This document shows positions 1 through 5,932 of a stretch of 5,934 bases of DNA, piece after piece. This DNA comes from an uncultured Litorilinea sp. (lineage in GTDB: Bacteria; Chloroflexota; Anaerolineae; Caldilineales; Caldilineaceae). The position numbers were made by a program, and so were the translations under genes. Each line of letters starts with the position of its first letter. Within the stretch, counting starts at the first letter, position 1. Location: positions 1 to 5,934 of the forward strand of contig CAMPHP010000230.1 of assembly GCA_946885925.1 (NCBI GenBank), given 5' to 3'. The notes below the pieces were generated by a model. That model ran no database searches and was not told the origin of the DNA. It saw only the letters and a list, made by a program, of their open reading frames with translations.

Positions 1-1627
1 CGCCAATGGCCGCGTTGATTTCTTGGATGAGCGCGATCAAGGGTTCGAGCGGATAGGCATCACCCTGCCGTGCATGGTAATGGCGCAGAATGTTGAGATC
101 AGGGGTCACGCGTAGAAAGGCAAAGCGGCGGCGCAGTGCATTGTCTACCAGTGCAATTGAGCGGTCGGCAGTGTTCATCGTGCCGAGGATGCGTACATTG
201 GCAGGGATGCTAAAGGGTGTCTCGCTGCCTGCTAGTTTGACCTGTGCTTCGCGATATTCGAGTAGATAAAGCAGTTCACCCAAGACCTGAGCCAGATTGG
301 CGCGGTTGATCTCGTCAATGATGAGCACACAGGTGCCCATCCGTCCTGCCGCTTCATGGCAAAAGGTAAGGAAGCGCCCCGGTTGCAAGGTGAAGTTCAA
401 CGCGTTTGCGCTGGGCTGGGGCCGCAGCCCTTGAATAAATTCCTCATAGCTATAGGCCGGGTGGAATTGGAGCAACTGGCTAAAGCCATCGCCACCGCCG
501 ATGAGATGGCGGGCCAGATGATGGGCGACAAAGGTCTTGCCTGTTCCGGGTGGGCCATAGAGGATGGCTTGCCCCTTGCGATGGATGGCGCGCGTCCATT
601 CCCCCAGCGTCGCCTCATCAAGTCCAGTCGCCGCAGCACACTCCTCCAGTGTATAGACAGGTTGGATGACAGCGTGTGTGGCATAGGGTGTGGTGACTTC
701 TTTGGTGGATGCGCTTACCGTTTTTCGCTTAGCGTAAGGTTGCGCTGTGTCGGGCTGGTCAGCCTCGGGTGCGGGTGGTGATGCAATGGCAGGGGCGTGG
801 ATGGCAGCGGCAAATCGCTCCGGTTGCAGCTTGAGCAGCCCGCGATGATCTGGCAATTCTGCTTGGCGCGGGTTAAGATCGTCCCATTCAACGGGGCGAC
901 GGTGGCCCAGACCAACTTCGGATACAAAGTAATAGGGGCCTGTCACAGTACCATGCCCCAGCACTTGGTTGCGCCGGTCGGTAATGATGATCTGGTCGCC
1001 TTCGTGGAGTTGGCGCGCCAATCGCCAGACCTGATTGAGATCGTATTTGCGCCAAGTGGGAAATTGTTCGAGCAGGCTGTCACGCCGCATATGAAATTCG
1101 CTCTGCCCGATCTCTTCTAGATCGCCCAACTCGTCCCAGCCCAGCGCCACATAGCCGCCTTCTTGCCACTCGGCCCAGGTGGTAGGCTCATCGTCTAGGC
1201 TGAGCCGCCAATAGGTAGTGGGGTGGAAGGCAAAGCGGCGGATCGAGACCAGCCAGTGGCTTACGAGGTCAAAGAGATCGCTGGGGCGTATCTCAAGCGT
1301 GCCGGCAAGCTGTTGGAGGATGGGTTGCTCGGCGATAAACTGTTGCAGCGCGGCATTGGCTGCGGGGTAATCCCGCATGGTATGGGCGTACTCTGCGCCA
1401 GTGAAGTAATTGAGTGTGGCGCGGTTCTTGCGGTTGAAGAGCAGAAAGTGATCTGGCTGGAGCGCATTGAGGATGGGCGTTACGATCCCTGTCTGGAAGC
1501 CTTTGGTGGCTGGTTCGGCAGCGAAATCGCAACAGGCTTCGGCCAACTGGGTTGGGTCGGCTACACAGCGTTGGATCAATGTCCATAGCGCACGCGCAAT
1601 CACAGGCCAGGCATCGGCGCGGGTCAT
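1..1627 (-). CDS. McrB-type AAA+ GTPase of a modification-dependent restriction system, C-terminus beyond the left edge
   Basis: This is the motor subunit of a type IV (McrBC-like) system: it would bind modified DNA, translocate using GTP and drive a McrC-type nuclease. The frame is open from 1876 to the left edge with no stop; 1627 is the first in-frame ATG (542 residues visible). Numbering from that Met, the end of an alpha-helical domain (to about 130) leads into a PUA/EVE-like domain (about 138-240) with YWRLSLDDE, GYVALGWDELGDL and GDQIIITDRRNQVLGHGTV. A proline/alanine-rich linker follows (about 270-315). The AAA+ core has Walker A GPPGTGKT (358-365, bases 533-556), Walker B VLIIDEINR (434-442), the McrB signature MNTADRS (484-490) and the LRRRF arginine-finger region (498-502). 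These motifs are seen directly; the McrB assignment rests on NTADRS with DEINR. A mcrC gene is expected to the left, outside the window. The reading plainly continues upstream of this ATG (see 1628-1927), so this start gives a shortened protein or none. Confidence 0.85.
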   Translation of the reverse strand, partial: MTRADAWPVIARALWTLIQRCVADPTQLAEACCDFAAEPATKGFQTGIVTPILNALQPDHFLLFNRKNRATLNYFTGAEYAHTMRDYPAANAALQQFIAEQPILQQLAGTLEIRPSDLFDLVSHWLVSIRRFAFHPTTYWRLSLDDEPTTWAEWQEGGYVALGWDELGDLEEIGQSEFHMRRDSLLEQFPTWRKYDLNQVWRLARQLHEGDQIIITDRRNQVLGHGTVTGPYYFVSEVGLGHRRPVEWDDLNPRQAELPDHRGLLKLQPERFAAAIHAPAIASPPAPEADQPDTAQPYAKRKTVSASTKEVTTPYATHAVIQPVYTLEECAAATGLDEATLGEWTRAIHRKGQAILYGPPGTGKTFVAHHLARHLIGGGDGFSQLLQFHPAYSYEEFIQGLRPQPSANALNFTLQPGRFLTFCHEAAGRMGTCVLIIDEINRANLAQVLGELLYLLEYREAQVKLAGSETPFSIPANVRILGTMNTADRSIALVDNALRRRFAFLRVTPDLNILRHYHARQGDAYPLEPLIALIQEINAAIG

Positions 1628-1927
1628 GCCGGATGCCTCAAACCAGCGACGCAGGTCGCCCGTGATAAAGGCTGCTCCATGAATCCATGCCCCTTGCGCT
1701 CTATGCAGTTCGCTGTCGGTGTGGGGCAGGAGCTTGAGCAGGACGGCATCGGTAATATCAATGCCTTGGGCGTCTAGGTGAGCGATTGCAGCGTAGTTTT
1801 GCTGGGCGGTGTTGCGGGCGCGCTCAACCGCCAGCCATTGTGCTTCTCCCTCCGGGGAAGCGATATAACTGTGGCTTCATTCGGCATCCAGGTGGTTGAA
1901 CTGGAATTGACGGTCACGTGGGTTCAC
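1628..1927 (-). pseudogene. Displaced 5' part of the McrB-like gene, interrupted by an in-frame TGA
   Basis: In the same frame as the McrB-like gene, the translation stays protein-like upstream of the ATG at 1627. It includes LLKLLPHTDSELHRAQGAWI and ITGDLRRWFEAS, which fit the helical N-terminal domain of McrB-type ATPases as I recall it. Going further up, the frame meets TGA at 1877-1879, between GAA (Glu) and AGC (Ser). Beyond it, reading from a GTG at 1925-1927 gives MNPRDRQFQFNHLDAE before the stop. Between the TGA and the ATG at 1625-1627 there is no in-frame ATG, GTG or TTG. The simplest reading is one gene starting at GTG 1927 with a nonsense change at codon 17, possibly TGG (Trp) to TGA. 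No good Shine-Dalgarno precedes the GTG. A sequence error is equally possible. The GGAGGGAG at about 1850-1857 precedes an ATG in another frame that stops after four codons, so it does not rescue the gene. Confidence 0.6.
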
Positions 1928-1993
1928 GATTGATGGTAGATGTATAAGATATTTGTTGGCTTTTGCTCGGACACACTAATCGCCATCCTTCAG

Positions 1994-2307
1994 TCATACA
2001 TCGAACATGTTCTGAGAGCGGTAGAAGCACACGTCAAACTCTAGGAAGAAGTTCATCTGCCCGAAGATGGCTGGCGCATTTTCTGCCTGTGTCCAAGCAA
2101 ACACCAGACGAACGGCCTTATTAGGATTAATTCTTGGTTGCGAAGCCGTTACCACTAGCGCACGCGCTTCGAAACGTTGATCGTCGCCCCAGTATCGAGT
2201 AGGCCGAGGACCTCTACCGACTGCCTGTTGATGGTGAGTATCATTGGCAGACGTGGCATGAGGCTGGACGACAAGTCATCCACCGAGATATAAGGAAATT
2301 GTGCCAC
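1994..2307 (-). pseudogene. Broken retropepsin-like aspartic protease gene, with internal deletion and frame change
   Basis: From a GTG at 2305-2307 the minus strand reads MAQFPYISVDDL, a middle stretch, then VEVLGLLDTGATINV. The DTGA tetrad holds the catalytic aspartate of the one-domain retroviral-type aspartic proteases. This frame ends at TAG 2155-2157. In the neighbouring frame, from about 2173, the translation resumes with FEARALVVTASQ and goes on through VRLVFAWTQAENAP, IFGQMNFFLEFDVCF and a TGA at 1994-1996. IFGQ sits where retropepsins carry their ILG-type motif near the C-terminus. The segment that should lie between the DTGA strand and the FEARAL strand, including the flap, is missing; from family memory the loss is around 30 residues. 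The joined halves give about 104 residues. The GTG lies 2 bases past the stop of the upstream 74-residue gene, which suggests translational coupling before the damage. Retropepsins act as dimers with one DTGA each, so without the flap this product should not be active. Confidence 0.75.
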
Positions 2308-2309
2308 TA

Positions 2310-2534
2310 TTACGGCTCTGTCTCCTTATCTGCGGCGTTGGCGGCTTGTAGCACCTCATACATCACCTGTGCGGCAGCTTCATTGCGGTAAGGCGTAATA
2401 ATCTCGTAGGTCGCGCCAGGAATCAGTCTGGCTGATTCTTCAGCGGAAAGTTCCGTAACTAAGACTTGCATCGCTCGCAGCTTGTCCGCCCGATTGAGCT
2501 TACGTAACTCATGAATCAGTTGTTCCAGGCTCAC
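2310..2534 (-). CDS. Small conserved-type protein (74 aa) of unknown function, upstream partner of the aspartic-protease gene
   Basis: This is a short soluble protein with no membrane segment or signal peptide. The start is GTG at 2532-2534, supported by a GGAG placed 8 bases upstream. The N-terminal half (SLEQLIHELRKLNRADKLRAMQVLV and on to about residue 36) is predicted helical and charged. The middle has GATYEIITPYRNEAAAQ (about 40-56), followed by another helix and an acidic tail ending ETEP. I recall similar small proteins encoded just before retropepsin-like proteases in Chloroflexota and cyanobacteria, and here too the next gene starts 2 bases after its stop. It could be a regulator, inhibitor or substrate of the protease; nothing in the sequence decides this. 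With the protease broken it may be an orphan. A toxin-antitoxin role is conceivable from size and layout, but no DNA-binding fold can be seen. Confidence 0.75.
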   Translation of the reverse strand: MSLEQLIHELRKLNRADKLRAMQVLVTELSAEESARLIPGATYEIITPYRNEAAAQVMYEVLQAANAADKETEP

Positions 2535-2549
2535 GTCTGCGACTCCTAC

Positions 2550-2574
2550 TTTACTCCAGCAACGTTAGAGTAAA
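2550..2574. promoter_or_regulatory. Small inverted repeat just upstream of the 74-residue gene
   Basis: TTTACTC at 2550-2556 is the exact reverse complement of GAGTAAA at 2568-2574, with an 11-base spacer. The element ends a few bases before the GGAG ribosome-binding site of the gene starting at 2534. Its position fits an operator or a 5'-leader hairpin. The arms are short and AT-rich, so chance is a serious alternative. I see no convincing -35/-10 pair around it. Confidence 0.25.
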
Positions 2575-2586
2575 ATGACTAGCTTC

Positions 2587-2621
2587 GGGACGACGGATAC
2601 TCATTAAGCATCCGTCGTCCC
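2587..2621 (-). terminator. Perfect 12-bp palindromic hairpin after the family 2 hydrolase gene (terminator or dispersed repeat)
   Basis: GGGACGACGGAT at 2587-2598 pairs perfectly with ATCCGTCGTCCC at 2610-2621 around an 11-base loop. It lies 26 bases past the stop of the glycoside hydrolase family 2 gene, between two genes read in the same direction, where a terminator is expected. On the minus strand the hairpin is followed by GAAGCTAGTCATTTTAC, so there is no immediate run of T and it is not a canonical intrinsic terminator. The arm sequence, flanked by GTAGGG or CCCTAC, resembles the palindromic units scattered between genes in some Chloroflexota and cyanobacteria, so it may be one copy of a dispersed repeat. 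The hairpin is seen directly; the role is inferred. Confidence 0.6.
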
Positions 2622-2646
2622 TACTGTAGCAATCTGCCGATCCTAC

Positions 2647-4509
2647 TTAGGCGACTTGCTTGGCCTTTGCTGAAGCGTCCGGCGAGTCCTTTTGCGCGGC
2701 TAGCTCGATGGCAGCGGGGCCTGTTTGGGCCGCACGAATACGCGCCATGTCAAACTTAGTGTCACGGTCAAAAGTATAGATGCCGTTCTGCTCCTGATAG
2801 ACATCGGTCAATTGGGTATAACAGTACCCGAACATCGCCGGGTCGTCCAAAAGCGCAGCACACAATCGCTCGAAACGATCGTAAAACTCTTCGAGGGTGC
2901 GTGGGGGGGCACCATATCCCCAGGAATCTTCGCTCGGCAGCTCGTCGGGGTTCCAACGGATACCGCCGAACTCGCTAACAAAGAAGGGTTGTCCCTTGTA
3001 AGGCACTGACCAGTGTTCGGTACCATTCGGGCCTACATGGCGGTTATAGAAGGGGTTGCCTTCCGCCACATGCGCGTGGTTTTCGCGGAATACCTCTGGG
3101 TCCTGCGTATAGTCATGGCAATCGTAGATGTCAGTTTCGAGCACCCGGTGCGAATAGCCCGACGTATCGAGTACGGGACGTGTGGTATCCATGGCTTTGG
3201 TCGCCAGGAACATGCCCAGGGTCACGTCATCTAACGCTGTGGTACGGTCGCCCAATGCTTGCCAGGTCTCGTTGAGTGGACACCAGCCAATAATGGAAGG
3301 ATGCGAGTAGTCACGCGCCAGAACTTCGAGCCATTGGGTAATGTAGGATGCTGAAGGCTGCTGGTGATTGCCGCGATGATCAAAACCCGCGCAACCCCAG
3401 TCACCGAATTCGCCCCAAACGAGATAGCCGAGACGGTCGGCGTGATAGAGGAAGCGTTCCTCAAAGACCTTTTGGTGGAGGCGTGCACCGTTAAAGCCAG
3501 CCGCCATGCTCAAATGAATATCATTGATCAGAGCTTCGTCACTGGGCGCGGTCATAATGCCATCCGGGTAATAGCCCTGGTCTAGCACCAACCGCTGGAA
3601 GATGACCTCTCCATTAATCTTTACTGCTTTGCCGTCTAAGGTAACGCTGCGTAAACCGGCGTAGCTCTGTGCACGGTCGATCACAGCACCGGATGCGTCG
3701 CAGAGTTCGATCTCCAAGTCGTACAGATAAGGTTCACTAGGTGACCACAAGTGAAGATGTTCGCTTGGGATGGCTAGGTCCAGATGGGGCGTAAAGTCTT
3801 GCGTTGCCACACATTCGACCTGAGCGATCTGTTCGCTGCCATCACGCACTGTAATGCGGATGCGTTGGCCGCGCCGGGCATTCCGCACGGGCTGCTCGAT
3901 CCGCAGACAGCTATTGGTAACATCGGGGGTGATGCGCGGGCGCTGGAGATGGGAGAGCGGAACAGGCTCCAACCAGACTGTCTGCCAGATGCCAGTGGTG
4001 CGTGGATAATGGCACCCATAAGGGTCATGATGCCACATGGCCTGTTTGCCGCGTGGTTGGGGCGAACGGTGGTCATCACGCGCGCGCACGACAATGGTGA
4101 TCTCTTCCCCTGCTTGCGCGACTCCTGCCAGATTGCAGGAGAAGGGGGAGAATCCACCGCGATGGCGGCCTACTTCGATGCCATTCACCCAGACTGTAGC
4201 GTCATAGTCCACTGCCTGGAAGTGGAGCAAGACCTGACGGTCTGCCCACTCGGCTGGGATGGTGACGGTACGGCGATACCAAACAGCATCCATAAAGTCT
4301 TGCTGATTGATGCCAGAAAGCGGCGATTCAGGGCAGAAAGGCACTTGGATGGTCTGTGATAGCTCTCTGTCGCGCACGCCTCGCTCCAAACCGCTATCGC
4401 TGGGATCTGCTTCAAATTGCCAAGGGCCATTGAGACAGAGCCAGTCGGCGCGTACAAATTGAGGGCGCGGGTATTCGGGTCGGGGGATCGCGATCTGTGA
4501 ATTACTCAT
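2647..4509 (-). CDS. Glycoside hydrolase family 2 enzyme (beta-galactosidase/beta-glucuronidase-like), 620 aa
   Basis: It is a retaining exo-acting beta-glycosidase that removes a terminal beta-linked sugar, probably in the cytoplasm since no signal peptide is present. The sugar-binding jelly-roll domain spans about 15-182 (LCLNGPWQFEADP, VWYRRTVTIP, YDATVWVNGIEVGRHRGGFSPF). An immunoglobulin-like domain follows (about 185-285), then the TIM barrel (about 288-590). The acid/base is Glu414 in GWCPLNETWQ and the nucleophile is Glu513 in FVSEFGG, both intact. The length matches compact family 2 members of about 600 residues. The NxKG motif that marks true beta-glucuronidases is absent: the matching stretch reads QEQNGIYTFDRDTKF (572-586). 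The exact sugar is therefore undecided. The last 20 residues are Ala/Lys-rich and look disordered. ATG at 4507-4509 is preceded only by a weak AAAAGAA. It follows the family 4 hydrolase gene in the same direction after 97 bases, which suggests joint expression and use of a shared substrate. Confidence 0.92.
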   Translation of the reverse strand: MSNSQIAIPRPEYPRPQFVRADWLCLNGPWQFEADPSDSGLERGVRDRELSQTIQVPFCPESPLSGINQQDFMDAVWYRRTVTIPAEWADRQVLLHFQAVDYDATVWVNGIEVGRHRGGFSPFSCNLAGVAQAGEEITIVVRARDDHRSPQPRGKQAMWHHDPYGCHYPRTTGIWQTVWLEPVPLSHLQRPRITPDVTNSCLRIEQPVRNARRGQRIRITVRDGSEQIAQVECVATQDFTPHLDLAIPSEHLHLWSPSEPYLYDLEIELCDASGAVIDRAQSYAGLRSVTLDGKAVKINGEVIFQRLVLDQGYYPDGIMTAPSDEALINDIHLSMAAGFNGARLHQKVFEERFLYHADRLGYLVWGEFGDWGCAGFDHRGNHQQPSASYITQWLEVLARDYSHPSIIGWCPLNETWQALGDRTTALDDVTLGMFLATKAMDTTRPVLDTSGYSHRVLETDIYDCHDYTQDPEVFRENHAHVAEGNPFYNRHVGPNGTEHWSVPYKGQPFFVSEFGGIRWNPDELPSEDSWGYGAPPRTLEEFYDRFERLCAALLDDPAMFGYCYTQLTDVYQEQNGIYTFDRDTKFDMARIRAAQTGPAAIELAAQKDSPDASAKAKQVA

Positions 4510-4566
4510 AGTTGATTCTTTTAGTTTTCCGGTGCTGGACTATATCCAACGTGAAAGTAAAAACAT

Positions 4567-4593
4567 TATCAAAGCTATACAAGGACTTTGATA
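4567..4593. promoter_or_regulatory. 8-bp inverted repeat with T run in the gap between the two hydrolase genes
   Basis: TATCAAAG at 4567-4574 (plus-strand reading) pairs exactly with CTTTGATA at 4586-4593, leaving an 11-base spacer. On the minus strand, the transcribed direction, the repeat starts 14 bases after the stop of the family 4 gene and is followed closely by ATGTTTTTAC. A hairpin and then a T run is the layout of a weak intrinsic terminator or attenuator. It could lower expression of the downstream family 2 gene relative to the first gene. The AT-rich stem is weak, so a protein-binding operator is an equal alternative. The rest of the 97-base gap shows no clear promoter. Confidence 0.4.
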
Positions 4594-4606
4594 GACATGA
4601 CGTAGC

Positions 4607-5932
4607 CTAATTCGGCTGTGATACGTAGGGCGCTTGTGCCTTGAGTAAGTCTTGTGCCAGCGCCATTGCTGCCTGTGGACGGACAACTGCACCGTCCGCC
4701 AAAATTGCTTGAGCCATCAGGTTGGGGTCGCCTGTGAGTGCTGCATCCACCGTTAACTCGGTGATGGCAGCGCGGCGGGCGATCTGGTCAGCCAGGGCTA
4801 GGGGGATAGTGCCTACACTGAGAACGCGCACACCGTTTTCATCAATAAAGGCATTGCCTTCCAAGATGGCGTCATCGGAAACGCCTGGTACCCGGCCTGC
4901 GTTGGGCAAGTTCACCGAAAAGATACCTTGCCGCTTGCCTGCCAGACAATCCAGAATTGTCACCAACTGCTCATGTTCGCCGGGGGCATGATCGAAAACT
5001 CTCTTATCCAATGGTGCATCGCCGCGGGCTACTGCTGACATCTTGCGAAAACCTTCATCGCCCTTGGCAATGGTGCCTTCAAAGGAGTATGCATCTACCC
5101 CTAACGTCATGCCGTAGTAAGCTCCCTCACGACAGAGATCGGGGTAGAACTCGGTAACGTGACGATCTAGCACAGCGGGGAAGGCTCCATAGAGTTGGTA
5201 GAGTTCCCAGCTAAAAGGGGCTGCTCCTGAAAAGGGCGCGCCGGGTTCGGGCAAGGTGGGTGGGGTTTTTTCCAGAATGGCGTCGATCTGCGGCCATACG
5301 CTGCGCCCTTGATGTTTAAACTCTGTGATCCAAGTGCAGTGATTCACGCCAATACAGGTCAATGCAGTTTCATGCAAGGGCAGCCCAGCCATCTCTGCTA
5401 AATAGCCTTGGACATGGATGACACCGTGGCAGAGACCCAGCACATCAACACCCGTTGCCTTGCGAATGCCACGAGTGATGGCACTCATGGGATTGGCGTA
5501 GTTGACAAAGAGCGCATCGGGGCAGAGTTCCGCAATATCGCGTGCAATGGCGACTGCCAATGGCACATGACGCATGGCCCGCGAGATCCCCCCTGGCATC
5601 ACCGAATCGCCAACAGGTTGGTAGATGCCATGTTGCCGGGGCACAAAGACATCCAACTCCCAAGCACGGCGACCGCCTATCCCAAAGGTGGTGACTACAG
5701 CATCGGCTCCTGATAGCGCAGCGCGGCGATCTGTCGTAGCTGTAACGGTGACGGGCGAGGGGCGCGCTGCTATCATCCGCTGGACAACACCGTGGGCTAC
5801 CTCGAGGTTTTCTGGGTTGACATCAACCAAGTGGATATTCCAGGGGTCACCCGTGAGCATCATGTCAGCCACGAGACCCCGTGTAAAGGATGCGCTGCCT
5901 GCGCCGATCAGTACCACCTTGCGTGCAGTCAT
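4607..5932 (-). CDS. Glycoside hydrolase family 4 (NAD+- and metal-dependent), alpha-glucuronidase/alpha-galactosidase-like, 441 aa
   Basis: Family 4 enzymes cleave glycosides by a redox-elimination mechanism: bound NAD+ oxidises C3 of the sugar and a divalent metal, usually Mn2+, stabilises the intermediate. The Rossmann fold starts at residue 5 with VVLIGAGSASFTRG (G10, G12), and Asp38 in LVDVNPEN should bind the NAD ribose. Substrate and metal residues are visible as VNYANPMSAIT (N147), CHGV (C168, H169) and GVNHCTW (H198). From the literature as I recall it, the tetrad after the metal cysteine sorts substrate: CHSV in alpha-galactosidases, CHEV in alpha-glucosidases, CHGx in alpha-glucuronidases, CN(V/I)P in phospho-glycosidases. 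CHGV therefore points to an alpha-glucuronidase-like, non-phosphorylated substrate; this is inference. The length is normal for the family. ATG at 5930-5932 lies two bases from the window end, so its ribosome-binding site and promoter cannot be seen. The protein should be cytoplasmic. It is the first visible gene of a probable unit with the family 2 hydrolase. Confidence 0.92.
   Translation of the reverse strand: MTARKVVLIGAGSASFTRGLVADMMLTGDPWNIHLVDVNPENLEVAHGVVQRMIAARPSPVTVTATTDRRAALSGADAVVTTFGIGGRRAWELDVFVPRQHGIYQPVGDSVMPGGISRAMRHVPLAVAIARDIAELCPDALFVNYANPMSAITRGIRKATGVDVLGLCHGVIHVQGYLAEMAGLPLHETALTCIGVNHCTWITEFKHQGRSVWPQIDAILEKTPPTLPEPGAPFSGAAPFSWELYQLYGAFPAVLDRHVTEFYPDLCREGAYYGMTLGVDAYSFEGTIAKGDEGFRKMSAVARGDAPLDKRVFDHAPGEHEQLVTILDCLAGKRQGIFSVNLPNAGRVPGVSDDAILEGNAFIDENGVRVLSVGTIPLALADQIARRAAITELTVDAALTGDPNLMAQAILADGAVVRPQAAMALAQDLLKAQAPYVSQPN

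Noticed and set aside
356..1682. Several plus-strand open frames of 70-141 codons within 356-1682, and minus-strand ones in other frames
   Set aside because: All lie across the McrB-like coding sequence, which has clear motifs in its own minus frame. They are GC-driven shadow frames with no recognisable domains.
1924..1986. A 20-codon reading frame (minus strand, starting MAISVSEQ) whose TGA overlaps the GTG at 1925-1927 in a GTGA arrangement
   Set aside because: It has no properly spaced ribosome-binding site and no recognisable composition, and lies in the decayed gap. The overlap is likely chance.
2155..2173. Programmed -1 frameshifting joining the two halves of the aspartic protease
   Set aside because: A -1 shift at GTTTCG would give an uninterrupted product, but no slippery heptamer or clear downstream stimulatory hairpin was seen. 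The product would still lack the segment between the DTGA strand and the C-terminal half, so a deletion is more likely.
3784..4359. A 191-codon plus-strand frame opposite the family 2 hydrolase
   Set aside because: It is antisense to a gene with intact family 2 motifs throughout, and its translation shows no domain or plausible start signal.
2647..4509. Calling the family 2 enzyme a uidA beta-glucuronidase
   Set aside because: The NxKG motif needed for glucuronic acid recognition is absent, so only a family-level call is supported.
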